A stretch of DNA of 64,000 bases from NCBI RefSeq assembly GCF_900129305.1, contig NZ_FQVB01000023.1:1-64000 (forward strand), read 5' to 3'. The stretch comes from Desulfacinum infernum DSM 9756 (lineage in GTDB: Bacteria; Desulfobacterota; Syntrophobacteria; Syntrophobacterales; DSM-9756). The position numbers were made by a program, and so were the translations under genes. Below, one piece after another: positions 1 through 9,006 of this stretch; positions within the stretch are counted from its first letter, which is position 1, and the number at the start of each line of letters is the position of its first letter. The notes below the pieces were generated by a model. That model searched no databases. It was not told the origin of the DNA and worked only from the letters and a program-made list of their open reading frames with translations.

Positions 1-189
1 CGTCACCACTGGGCCACCTTGCGAACGCATCTGAGTGGCCAGGTGCGGGTGACCACCAGCATGGTCAATGACAAAGGGCAGGTCATTCACATACGACACA
101 CGTCCGAGCCGGAACCGGTTCACGTGAAAATTTACAATGCTCTCGGGCTGCCGGTACGACCATTAAGGAGGCTGACCACCATCGAATGA
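1..189 (+). CDS. Transposase, C-terminal fragment (IS1634/IS4-like)
   Basis: A frame open from the first base reads 62 residues to a stop at 187-189; the start lies outside the window. The peptide begins RHHWATLRTHLSGQ and contains RVTTSMVNDKGQVIHIRHT followed by PEPVHVKIYNALGL. That pattern, a short beta hairpin and then a Pro-Glu-Pro tail, resembles the C-terminus of IS1634/IS4-group DDE transposases, but no catalytic residue is visible here. The next gene on the right is flgM on the opposite strand, so an insertion sequence appears to abut a flagellar operon. The family call rests on pattern memory only and is moderately sure. Confidence 0.5.
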   Translation, partial: RHHWATLRTHLSGQVRVTTSMVNDKGQVIHIRHTSEPEPVHVKIYNALGLPVRPLRRLTTIE

Positions 190-371
190 AAAATTTGTAG
201 TGTAGAATTTGAAAACACTCTACAACAAAATCAGTAACTTACACACAAAAGTGACAAACTTGGGCTAAGGGCGGCCCCGTCCGCACCCTGTGCCTCCGCC
301 GCTTCCCCATGTGCCCCCGGAGCAAACCCCTCTCGTCCAGAAACCATCCGTCCTCCCACCGTTGAAGCCAC

Positions 372-404
372 AAAAAGCCCCGGCCGGAATCCCGGCCGGG
401 GCTT
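372..404 (-). terminator. Rho-independent terminator
   Basis: A perfect 13-bp GC-rich inverted repeat (375-387 with 392-404) has a 4-base loop. On the minus strand it is followed by a run of T (the A tract at 372-376). It lies downstream of flgM and fits an intrinsic terminator for leftward transcription. Confidence 0.8.
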
Positions 405-447
405 ACGGGGAGGAACACCGCAATCGTCAATAATATGACAAGGCACC

Positions 448-487
448 GAGCTGGCCGGCTGTCATCTTTATGACAGCCGGCCAGCTC
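448..487 (-). terminator. 18-bp perfect hairpin just after flgM
   Basis: The arms at 448-465 and 470-487 are perfect 18-bp reverse complements around a CTTT loop. The structure begins 3 bases beyond the flgM stop codon. No U-run follows on the minus strand, so it may stabilise the mRNA 3' end or act as a pause. The standard terminator is the second hairpin about 45 bases further on. Confidence 0.55.
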
Positions 488-490
488 CGA

Positions 491-790
491 TCAGAAGATC
501 TCGTCCAACATTTTGGCGGCAATCTTGTCCGCCTGGACGGCATAAGACCCGTTTTCCACCATTTGCCGCAACTGATCCACGCGCTCCGTACGAATCTCTT
601 CCCTGTCCATCACGACTTTCTTCGCTTGAGCCATCTCGAGCGCTTCTTTGCTGAGTTCCACCCGATCTTCCACTTGGAGACCGTCCGGCTTGTTGGTCAC
701 GACCGGCGGCTTTTCCTGCGAACGGAAGGTGCTTCCTTCCACCGCCTGGTTCGAGCTGTTCACATAAGCTGACAATCGCTTGACGTCCAT
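491..790 (-). CDS. flgM: Anti-sigma-28 factor FlgM
   Basis: 99 residues. FlgM holds sigma-28 (FliA) inactive in the cytoplasm until the hook is complete and FlgM is exported. The C-terminal half carries the family signature: DRVELSKEALEMA (about residues 42-54), then a helix, then RTERVDQLRQMVENGSY and IAAKMLDEIF at the end. The N-terminus is short and polar, as expected of the disordered export region. It follows the DVU0524-type gene on the same strand with a 55-base gap, and two hairpins terminate the unit. A FliA-like promoter sits upstream of the pair, which fits feedback control. The usual downstream partners (flgN, flgK, flgL) are absent; a transposase end lies there instead. Confidence 0.92.
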   Translation of the reverse strand: MDVKRLSAYVNSSNQAVEGSTFRSQEKPPVVTNKPDGLQVEDRVELSKEALEMAQAKKVVMDREEIRTERVDQLRQMVENGSYAVQADKIAAKMLDEIF

Positions 791-845
791 GGTGTCCGTC
801 CTTCCTTCGGGTATGGATCGATTCGGTCACATCTGCGGCACGCTT

Positions 846-1076
846 TCACGCCTTCTCCATCGGTGGCGCCTCATCCGTCAAGCCCTGTTCCAGGACTTGG
901 GACGTGACCCGGTCCCGGATCAGGCGCCGCCGGGCCTCCTCGGAAATCGAGACGCGCTCCTCGGGTGGTTTTCCGGACCGGTCCGCCCCCCCCACACTGG
1001 AGGCGAGACGCGACTTCTGCAGCTGCCGCGTGTAGGTCCTCAGAACCCCTTGAACATGATAATCACTGATGACCAT
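846..1076 (-). CDS. DVU0524-type FlgM-associated protein
   Basis: 76 residues. The opening MVISDYHVQGVLRTYTRQLQ followed by EERVSISEEARRRLI matches the small protein encoded before flgM in Desulfovibrio-type flagellar clusters (DVU0524 family); no biochemical role is established that I know of. The SISEEARR motif echoes the VELSKEAL motif of FlgM itself, so a structural or regulatory link to FlgM is possible but is inference. The start at 1076 is preceded by a GGGAG element at roughly 10 bases. A FliA-like promoter ends about 20 bases upstream. Confidence 0.7.
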   Translation of the reverse strand: MVISDYHVQGVLRTYTRQLQKSRLASSVGGADRSGKPPEERVSISEEARRRLIRDRVTSQVLEQGLTDEAPPMEKA

Positions 1077-1100
1077 GACTGTCTGTCTCCCTCACCTCTA

Positions 1101-1128
1101 TTATCGGACGACCGGCTCGAAAACTTGA
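1101..1128 (-). promoter_or_regulatory. FliA (sigma-28)-like promoter of the flgM unit
   Basis: Read leftward the sequence is TCAAGTTT, 12 bases, TCCGATAA, against the enterobacterial consensus TAAAGTTT-N11-GCCGATAA (7 of 8 in each box). The spacer is one base longer than consensus, but the cheR promoter candidate at 10846-10873 has the identical 12-base spacer and the same TCCGAT core, which supports both. Confidence 0.55.
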
Positions 1129-1328
1129 GAAAAACGTTCGACTTTCCTCTTCACCAGGGGCACCGGCCGAACGCCGAAGCCCCTACGCACCTCTTTCCCC
1201 ACCCTTGGGGGCACCCCCTCGTGGCGGCCGATCAACCATAACACTGGCACGATATCTGCTTCCAACCGTCTGCACGGGCAAGGCGCCGCAAGACCATGAC
1301 CCTGGACAAGCATGGAGGATTCGTTTTG

Positions 1329-1535
1329 ATGAGCGACATCCGGTCCGAGAAGACCGACGGCCACGGGACCCGGGCCTACTGTCCCCGCTGCATTCATTTT
1401 TCCATCACCTGGGACCGGCAGGCCCCCTACGGTTGCCGTGCTTACGGGGTGCGCACGAGCCAGCACCCCAGCCGCAGTGTCTTGGCCGCATCCGGAATCC
1501 CCTGCCAGCTCTTCCGCGACAAGCGCACGGGCTGA
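1329..1535 (+). CDS. Small four-cysteine protein, unknown function
   Basis: 68 residues. The start at 1329 is chosen because GGAGGA lies 9 bases upstream (1314-1319). The conserved-looking part is AYCPRCIHFSITWDRQAPYG, then CRAYGVRTSQHPS and GIPCQLFRDK. It thus has a CxxC pair plus two further cysteines, a pattern that could bind zinc. I recall similar short proteins (Cys-x-x-Cys, Trp-Asp, Pro-Tyr-Gly-Cys) beside motility genes in other proteobacteria, but I do not know a function. It is followed after 40 bases by the diguanylate cyclase on the same strand and is probably co-transcribed with it. Confidence 0.7.
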   Translation: MSDIRSEKTDGHGTRAYCPRCIHFSITWDRQAPYGCRAYGVRTSQHPSRSVLAASGIPCQLFRDKRTG

Positions 1536-1575
1536 CCATAGCACACCGGGACATCCGAAAACACAGAGGATGATT

Positions 1576-3150
1576 ATGAGCAATCACGCTACGACGCAAC
1601 CCCCGTCTTTCGCTCACGATCTTGCCGAGGCGGTCCTTCAGGCCGTTCACCAAGTCCTTCCGGAGGCCGGTCCGGAAAGACGGCGGCTGGTGGAAACACT
1701 GGCCCAGGACTCCAGGATTCGCACACTCGCTGAACAGGCCTCCGCGGTCGAAACGGAACCCCGGGTGCAATCCCTGAGAAACCAGGTGGAGAGGCTGCGC
1801 CGCCAAAAGGATGAGCTGCTCAAGGACACCCTAGAGCTCAAAGACCAGAAGAACCTTATGGAAGAGGCGGCCCGAAACTCCTTGTATCTCCTCCTTTCCT
1901 GGGCTCGGCCGATCGCCGGCTCCCAAGAGGTGGAAACGCTCGATGAAATCAAGAAACTTCTCATCTCCGAATCCGACTGGCAGGCCGTGGAGGAGCGGAT
2001 TCGCACCCTCAAGCGCCTCAGCCCTGCCGAAGCCTCAGCGACCGCCCGGACACGGGGCGGCGTGCAGGACGAAGGGGCTGTCACCGGGCCGCATGTGGAA
2101 ACGCTGAGACACCAGCTGGGCCGGTTGCTCAGCCAGTTCCACGTGGATTTGGGAGCCCAGTATCTGGAAGAATGGAACCGACTCCGTGAACGACTGCACC
2201 AGTGCGATTCCATCGATGCGCTGATCGAGGCGATCCGGGACACCCTGGCCCTGGCGGAACGGTTCTCCGGGGCTCTCAACAGGGAAAGAGCCCAGCTGGC
2301 CAAGTTTTTTTCGGACATCGGCCAGGATCTCCTGGAAATGGAGGTTCTGCTCTCATCCGCCGTGAATCTCACCCGGGAAAACTACCAGGCCAGTCAAGAC
2401 TTCAACACGCTCCTGGACGGGAAGATGGAGGAGATCAGCGCCTCGGTCAATCTCTCGCGGACCTTGGAGGAACTGAAAAGCGCGCTGGAGGCCAAGATGT
2501 CGGCCATCAAGCGGTTCTTGAAGGAGAAGCAGAAGGAAGACGAAACCCGCTTCCGGAAAGCGGATGAGAATAGCGAAGTCCTACAGAGCAGCCTTCAAAG
2601 GATGAAACAGGAAGTGACCCAGATGGAAGAAAGAACCAGGCGCCTGGAAAAACAGGCCCTGCAGGATGCCCTGACGGGAGTCTACAACCGCCGGGCCTTC
2701 GATCTGCGCATCCAGGAGGAAATGTATCGATATCAGCGCTACGGCCAGCACTTCTCCCTGTTGGTCATCGACCTGGATCATTTCAAAAAGGTGAACGACT
2801 CGTTCGGCCACACCACCGGTGATCAGTGCCTGAAGGAAGTCACGAGGAGGATGAAGCTGGCCTTGAGGCGATCCGATTGTCTTGCGCGTTATGGTGGGGA
2901 GGAGTTCGCCGTCATTCTGCCGGGCACCGACGGCGGGAAAGCCCTGGCGGTTGCCGAGAAACTCAGAAAAATAGTGGAGAAGACCCGCTTTCTCTACAAG
3001 GGGAAACAGATCCCTCTGACAGTCAGCATCGGAGTGACCCAGGTGGGCGGATCCGATAAGACCTCCACCGATGTCTTCGAACGGGCCGATCGAGCCCTCT
3101 ATCGTGCAAAGGCGCAAGGGCGTAACCGAGTGGAGGCCATCCTCGCTTAG
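1576..3150 (+). CDS. Diguanylate cyclase (GGDEF protein) with long helical N-terminus
   Basis: 524 residues. It makes c-di-GMP from two GTP. No transmembrane segment is evident, so it is probably cytosolic. Residues 1 to about 350 are helical with coiled-coil stretches (repeated Glu/Arg/Leu, for example LRNQVERLRRQKDELLKDTL). The GGDEF domain occupies about 350-520 with YNRRAFD, DLDHFKKVND and the active-site loop GGEEF at 440-444. An RxxD inhibitory site (R431 to D434) precedes it by five residues, so product feedback is expected. The start at 1576 is preferred to the in-frame ATG at 1570, which lies too close to the AGAGGA ribosome site. It lies opposite and convergent to cheZ. Its output probably feeds the HD-GYP and PilZ proteins of the same block. 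Confidence 0.92.
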   Translation: MSNHATTQPPSFAHDLAEAVLQAVHQVLPEAGPERRRLVETLAQDSRIRTLAEQASAVETEPRVQSLRNQVERLRRQKDELLKDTLELKDQKNLMEEAARNSLYLLLSWARPIAGSQEVETLDEIKKLLISESDWQAVEERIRTLKRLSPAEASATARTRGGVQDEGAVTGPHVETLRHQLGRLLSQFHVDLGAQYLEEWNRLRERLHQCDSIDALIEAIRDTLALAERFSGALNRERAQLAKFFSDIGQDLLEMEVLLSSAVNLTRENYQASQDFNTLLDGKMEEISASVNLSRTLEELKSALEAKMSAIKRFLKEKQKEDETRFRKADENSEVLQSSLQRMKQEVTQMEERTRRLEKQALQDALTGVYNRRAFDLRIQEEMYRYQRYGQHFSLLVIDLDHFKKVNDSFGHTTGDQCLKEVTRRMKLALRRSDCLARYGGEEFAVILPGTDGGKALAVAEKLRKIVEKTRFLYKGKQIPLTVSIGVTQVGGSDKTSTDVFERADRALYRAKAQGRNRVEAILA

Positions 3151-3251
3151 CCCGTCGCGGAATTTGCGATTCCCAGGTTCCCGCGAAGCTCGCTCCCGGA
3201 TCCGGCGGGGAGCGCAAACCCAGACCTTGGCGGAAGTATTGGATTCCCGCC

Positions 3252-3283
3252 CCCCGTCGAGCCGCTGGAAAGGCTTGACGGGG
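3252..3283. terminator. Hairpin between convergent genes
   Basis: A 12-bp inverted repeat with one mismatch (3252-3263 with 3272-3283) lies between the stop of the diguanylate cyclase and the stop of cheZ. There is no clear U-run on either strand, so it is only a probable bidirectional terminator. Confidence 0.4.
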
Positions 3284-3299
3284 CGAGCGGGGGCCCCTC

Positions 3300-4706
3300 T
3301 CAGAAGCCGAATTCCGCCAGCAGGGCGTCCACATCGCTCTGAGAGTGGAGCGCCTCTTCCACCTGTTCGTGGGCGGGGCCGTAGAGTTCCTCCCTCGCCT
3401 TTTTGGCTTTCTCCACTTTGACCCCGAACTTCGTGATGAGCTGGACCAGTTTCACCTCCAGATCCTCCAGCAACGTGATGATCTTCATGATGATCTGGCC
3501 GGTCAGGTCCTGGTAGTCCTGGGCCGTGAGGATCTGGATGAGGTCTTCATGGGACCGCCGAGCCGACTCGGCCAGATGTTCGAGAGCCGATCGGACCTCG
3601 GTCAGCCGTTCCCGGGCGTTGTCACCGATGGCGTGCAGGCCGTCCAGTGCCGTCTCCATCTCCTTGAGGCGCGACTGATCCTCTTCGTTCCTTTTCTGGA
3701 GCGCCTCCACGTGATCCAGGGTGGTGTTGGCCGCCGTTTCCGTCAATTTGATGATGTGCTCCAGGCGATTGCCCGAATCGGGAATCTTGTCTTCCACCAT
3801 CTCGCGCAGCGCAGGATCCATGGCACCCACGAAGTCCCGAAGCGAGTCATGGAGCTCTCTGGCCAGGGTCCCGATCTCCTTGTACAAGCCGGGATGGGAG
3901 CTTTCCGAGAGCCTGAGCAGGATCTCCTGGGCCCGCTCCACGTTGCCTTCGGACATGCACAGCATGAACTCCTTGATGTCCTCGAGCACCTTTCCCGCTG
4001 GCTCCCGCTCTTCAGCCAGGCGGGGGCGGAGAGTGTCCCAGTTGTCGAGCGAGGACTGCGCCGCCAAGAGGTCTTTCCAGCCCTGGCTCTCCGCCGGAAC
4101 CTCCAGGCAGATGATTTCCTCGCCCGTCTCTGCCACCTTGACCTCCACCTTGGCCCCCAGACGGGCCGCCAAGTTTCGGAGGCGCGCTCTCTCCACTTCC
4201 GCACCGCCCGGATCCTGGGCCGGGGTGTCCGGAGCCGGAGAGCCCACCAGCTCGTCGATCAGGGCATCTTCGTCGAGGGCTTCCTCCGCAGACGGTCCTT
4301 GGCCCTGGCCGCCTGGGGCTTCGGACGCGTCGTTTGCCGTTTCCAGGATGGACAGGACCTCTTCCACGTTCACCCCGCCGGACTCCCCCTGTCCCTTTTC
4401 CGTCCGCATCATGGACTCCATGAGGGCGTTCAGGGCGAAATTGAAAACGGCGCCTTCTTCTCCACGGATGCTCCCGTTGCCACCCAGGACATGCTCATCG
4501 AAAAAGGACTCCAGGCGCGCTCCGGCCTGGGACAGATCTTCCATTCCCAGCATGGCCACCGTGGTCGAGAAGGTCTTGAGGGCCTCGCGGCACTGATTCA
4601 AGGCATCGGCATCTTCGGCATCGTCGCCCAACGTTACCATTGACTTCTCTGCATCTTTCAGCAACCGGATCAGCTCACGCCACTCTTCTTTGCCTATCGA
4701 AACCAT
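3300..4706 (-). CDS. cheZ: Chemotaxis phosphatase CheZ with large N-terminal extension
   Basis: 468 residues, about twice the length of the enterobacterial protein. The C-terminal half is CheZ: a long helical hairpin with AQDYQDLTGQIIMKI near residues 385-400, which contains the Asp and Gln (D of QDLTGQ and its final Q) that dephosphorylate CheY-P, and the CheY-binding tail SDVDALLAEFGF at the end. Residues 1 to about 110 are helical and resemble an Hpt-like bundle without a clear phospho-His; an acidic linker and a mixed region follow. The start at 4706 is chosen for the AAGGTGGAG element just upstream; an in-frame ATG at 4736 lacks one. It overlaps the end of cheA by 32 bases, implying translational coupling. 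It is the last gene of the che operon. Confidence 0.9.
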   Translation of the reverse strand: MVSIGKEEWRELIRLLKDAEKSMVTLGDDAEDADALNQCREALKTFSTTVAMLGMEDLSQAGARLESFFDEHVLGGNGSIRGEEGAVFNFALNALMESMMRTEKGQGESGGVNVEEVLSILETANDASEAPGGQGQGPSAEEALDEDALIDELVGSPAPDTPAQDPGGAEVERARLRNLAARLGAKVEVKVAETGEEIICLEVPAESQGWKDLLAAQSSLDNWDTLRPRLAEEREPAGKVLEDIKEFMLCMSEGNVERAQEILLRLSESSHPGLYKEIGTLARELHDSLRDFVGAMDPALREMVEDKIPDSGNRLEHIIKLTETAANTTLDHVEALQKRNEEDQSRLKEMETALDGLHAIGDNARERLTEVRSALEHLAESARRSHEDLIQILTAQDYQDLTGQIIMKIITLLEDLEVKLVQLITKFGVKVEKAKKAREELYGPAHEQVEEALHSQSDVDALLAEFGF

Positions 4707-6891
4707 TGTCTCCACCTTCTTCGTATGTACTGACAATGCCTTTCACATCCAGAATCAGAGCCACCTTTCCATCGCCCAGGATGGCACCCCCCGAGATGCC
4801 CTTCACATGGCGCAGCGCACTGCCGAGACTCTTGATGACCACCTCCTGGCGTCCAATGATCTCGTCGGCCAACAGGCAATACGATTTCTGATCCTCGTTG
4901 ACCACCAGGATGAGAGCGTCCCAGGGATTGCGGAAGCGCGGCTCCACATGGAACAGCTCGTGGAGTCGTATGAGGGGCATGAGCTGGTTGCGCACCTTGA
5001 TCATCTCCTGGGAGCCCTGGACCGTGAGGTAGGCGTCCTTGGAGGGCCGCAGGGATTCCCTGAGCGCTACGGTGGGCACGACATACCGTTCCGTACCGAC
5101 GCAGATGACCATGCCGTCGATAATGGCCATGGTCAGGGGCAGCTTGAGCTCAAAGCGTGTTCCATGCCCGGGCACGCTGGAGACCTCCAGCTTGCCACGC
5201 AGTTCCTCGACGCTGCGTCGCACCACGTCCATCCCGACCCCGCGCCCGGAGACGTCCGTCACTTCATCTTTGGTGGAAAAGCCCGGATGGAAGATGAGCT
5301 CGTAGATGGCGCGCTCTTCCAGGTTGTCCTCGGGCGAGATCAGCCCTTTGGCGATGGCCTTCTCCCGGATTCTTTCCGCATCGAGCCCTTTGCCGTCGTC
5401 CTGAAGCTCGATGAGGATGTTTCCGCCCTTCTGGTCGGCCGTCAGGTAGATGGTTCCCTGAGGGTCTTTGCCTACCCGTTCCCGTTCATCGGGGGACTCG
5501 ATCCCGTGGTCGATGGCATTGCGGACCATGTGGACCAGGGGTTCGTAGATTTCCTCGACCATGTTCCGATCGATTTCGGTCTCCTCGCCGCGCATCTCCA
5601 GGCGCACGTTCTTGCCCGACTTGCGCGACAGATCCCGCACGAGTCGTATGAGCTTCTGAAAGGTGCTTTTGATGGGCACCATGCGCAGGGACATGGAAAT
5701 CCGTTGGAGTTCAGCGGTGATCCTTCGCAACTGGACGGAGTCTTTCTGGAACTTCTGATCCTTGATCGCCTGGACACCGGGATTCTGCAGCACCATGGAC
5801 TGGGCGATCACCAGCTCCCCGACCATATCCACCAGGTTATCCAGCTTCTGGGTGTCGACACGCACCGACGCCGCGCCTTCCTTGATCCGGCGCTGTTCCC
5901 GCAGAGCGCCGGCCACGTCCAGAGCCGAGGCCGCCCCCTGCTCCACCAGGGCTTCGCCGATCTTCTTTCCGGTTTCCCGCGCACTCCGGGCGGCGGTCTC
6001 CACCCGGTCGGGGTCCGCGACCCCCTTTTCCACCAAAATTTCCCCGACCTTGGGAACCTTCTCCCGTTCTCTGGGGCGCTCCTCCCGGGGGTCGAAACTC
6101 CGTAATCTCTTGAGGAAAGCCCCCACCAGATTGGCCGAAAGTTCCGCCCGGCCGTCGCCCAGGGCCGCCTCCAGCTCGCTCAAGAGAACCTTGAGGATGT
6201 CCACGGCATGGAGGACGATATCGATCACCCCTTCCGTGACATCAATGGCCCCCGAGCGCGCCTCGTCCAGAAGATTTTCCACTTCATGGCTCAGCTCGTG
6301 GATGCTCTTGAGATTGAGAAAGCCGGCCACTCCCTTGATGCTGTGGAAGGGGCGAAACACCGCATTGATGGCTTCCCGGTCCCGAGGATCGGCTTCCAGG
6401 GAAATCATGTTGAGCTCGATGGAAGCAAGGTGTTCCTTGGCCTCTTCGATGAAGTCCCGGATGAGTTCCGGATCTTCCAGATGAACTTTTTCCGGCTCCC
6501 TTTCTTCCGGCATCTCTTCCCCAGGCCCTGGGACGCCCCCGGGGGACTCCCCGGCGGGCGGCTCCTCCCCTTGCGGTGGGAGGTCCTTGCCTCGCTCATG
6601 GTCGGGGGCAACTCCCCCCTCCGCCAATTGCCGCAACAGGGACTGAATCTGGAGCCAGTCGGCCTCCGGATCCTTGCTCTCCTCCAGGATGATTCGATTG
6701 AAAAGGCCCTTGATGGTCGCTATGGGACCGTGCCACGACTCCGGCAAACCCTGATCGCCCTGCTCCAGCTCCTCCAGGATATTCAGGCATTCGCCTATGC
6801 CCATCAGATCGTCCGGTCCGGCGACAACCCCGTTGGCCAATCGATCGAGGAGGCTCCGGGCTATGTGCAAAGAGTTTTCACTACCAGCCAT
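4675..6891 (-). CDS. cheA: Chemotaxis histidine kinase CheA
   Basis: 738 residues. It autophosphorylates on an Hpt histidine and passes phosphate to CheY and CheB at the receptor array. Order: a helical N-terminal segment (1 to about 100), an Hpt domain with FRPFHSIKGVAGFL (the His near 195), then a tandem repeat of the VGEILVEKG...IGEALVEQG type (about 280-335). This is followed by the dimerisation helix and an ATPase domain with HMVRNAIDHGIES, DDGKGLDAERI and GRGVGMDVV, and a C-terminal CheW-like domain (about 600-735). The start at 6891 has GGTGGAG 6 bases upstream and lies 15 bases after the cheY stop; a GTG at 6903 is less likely. The tandem repeat is unusual and is discussed as a finding. 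Confidence 0.95.
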   Translation of the reverse strand: MAGSENSLHIARSLLDRLANGVVAGPDDLMGIGECLNILEELEQGDQGLPESWHGPIATIKGLFNRIILEESKDPEADWLQIQSLLRQLAEGGVAPDHERGKDLPPQGEEPPAGESPGGVPGPGEEMPEEREPEKVHLEDPELIRDFIEEAKEHLASIELNMISLEADPRDREAINAVFRPFHSIKGVAGFLNLKSIHELSHEVENLLDEARSGAIDVTEGVIDIVLHAVDILKVLLSELEAALGDGRAELSANLVGAFLKRLRSFDPREERPREREKVPKVGEILVEKGVADPDRVETAARSARETGKKIGEALVEQGAASALDVAGALREQRRIKEGAASVRVDTQKLDNLVDMVGELVIAQSMVLQNPGVQAIKDQKFQKDSVQLRRITAELQRISMSLRMVPIKSTFQKLIRLVRDLSRKSGKNVRLEMRGEETEIDRNMVEEIYEPLVHMVRNAIDHGIESPDERERVGKDPQGTIYLTADQKGGNILIELQDDGKGLDAERIREKAIAKGLISPEDNLEERAIYELIFHPGFSTKDEVTDVSGRGVGMDVVRRSVEELRGKLEVSSVPGHGTRFELKLPLTMAIIDGMVICVGTERYVVPTVALRESLRPSKDAYLTVQGSQEMIKVRNQLMPLIRLHELFHVEPRFRNPWDALILVVNEDQKSYCLLADEIIGRQEVVIKSLGSALRHVKGISGGAILGDGKVALILDVKGIVSTYEEGGDNGFDRQRRVA

Positions 6892-6905
6892 TTTCGGCTC
6901 CACCG

Positions 6906-7289
6906 TTAGTCTTGAGGCAAGATTTTTTCCAGCTTTTCCGCCAGCACGGCCGCGGTGAAGGGCTTGACGATGTAGTTGCTCACCTTCGCCTTGACCGCCT
7001 CCACCACGTTTTCCTTCTGGGCCTCCGCCGTCACCATGAGGAACGGCAAGTGCTTGGTCTTATCGTTGGCGCGGACCCACTTGAGCAACTCCAAGCCCGT
7101 CATCTTGGGCATGTTCCAGTCCGAAACGATCAGGTCCACCTCCTGGGACTCCAGGATCTTCACCGCCGCGGCGCCGTTTTCCGCCTCGTAGATCTCCTTG
7201 AAATCCAGCTCCCTGAGGATGTTCTTGACGATGCGCCGCATCGTAGCAAAATCGTCCACAACCAAGACTTTCATGTCCTTGTATGCCAC
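6906..7289 (-). CDS. cheY: Chemotaxis response regulator CheY
   Basis: 127 residues, a single receiver domain. Phosphorylated CheY binds the flagellar switch. The acidic pocket DD (VVDDFATMRR), the phospho-Asp in DLIVSDWNMPKMTG, the Thr of MVTAEA and the Lys of YIVKPF are all present. The Trp-Asn-Met-Pro stretch after the Asp is as in classical CheY. It lies just upstream of cheA with a 14-base gap, so it is the likely main target of CheA and CheZ. Confidence 0.95.
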   Translation of the reverse strand: MAYKDMKVLVVDDFATMRRIVKNILRELDFKEIYEAENGAAAVKILESQEVDLIVSDWNMPKMTGLELLKWVRANDKTKHLPFLMVTAEAQKENVVEAVKAKVSNYIVKPFTAAVLAEKLEKILPQD

Positions 7290-7363
7290 GAGTCCACTCC
7301 TTCCAGTCGTACGTTGACAATATCGAGAGGCGGTGGTGGGGATCCGCAGGCATCGAGCAGGCC

Positions 7364-8506
<1,143 letters not shown>

Positions 8507-8553
8507 TCATCCAGGGGGTGTCACGAGGGGCGGGCGGTCGCCGGAAGATCCCG

Positions 8554-9006
8554 TCAGGGACCGGTCGGGTCCACGGCCGCAAACCCCACCGGCTCGCCGT
8601 AGGAGAACATCTGGGAGGCGTTGTCGGTACCGGAAACGGGGCACTCCACCGGTCCGGCATCGGGAAGCCCCAAGCGCCAGGCATCGGGGCCCAACTGGTT
8701 GATCCAGCTCCCGGCCACCATGTTGGCCAGTTCGCCCATGGCGTCCTTGACATCCTCCGGTCGAACTTCCTGGGCATCCAGGGCCAGGAGGTTCCCCGCC
8801 AGCTCCTTGGCGAAACCGGATCTCAGCCAAAGGGCCAGCGTCACGGCCTGGTTCCCATCGGCTCGATTGACTTCAATCCGCGCGCGCCACCCCTCGAACG
8901 CCTCCGCGCCCGGGGTGACGTCACGAAAGGAAACCTCCGTAAAGTACATGGTCTCCAACACCTCAGAAATCGCAGCCTTCATCGCTTCCAGCCAGTTCCC
9001 ATTCAT
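8554..9006 (-). CDS. cheX: CheX-like CheY-P phosphatase
   Basis: 150 residues. The signature is DVKDAMGELANMVAGSWINQ at about residues 85-104, which carries the Glu-x-x-Asn pair used by the CheC/CheX/FliY family to attack the CheY phosphoryl bond. The protein contains one such motif, as in CheX, rather than the two of CheC. The start overlaps the end of cheY2 by 44 bases. With CheZ also present, the operon encodes two unrelated phosphatases; CheX next to the second CheY suggests a dedicated pair, which is inference. Confidence 0.8.
   Translation of the reverse strand: MNGNWLEAMKAAISEVLETMYFTEVSFRDVTPGAEAFEGWRARIEVNRADGNQAVTLALWLRSGFAKELAGNLLALDAQEVRPEDVKDAMGELANMVAGSWINQLGPDAWRLGLPDAGPVECPVSGTDNASQMFSYGEPVGFAAVDPTGP

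Larger units (their letters stand above)
190..490. other. Gene-free: IS end plus flgM terminators
   Basis: No convincing gene is seen. The left part (190-265) is AT-rich and includes a TTGTAG...CTACAA inverted repeat near 196-225; it probably holds the right end of the insertion sequence, possibly near the GACAAACTTGGGC stretch at about 253-265. The right part holds two strong hairpins, listed separately, downstream of flgM. The IS boundary cannot be fixed from this window. Confidence 0.5.
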
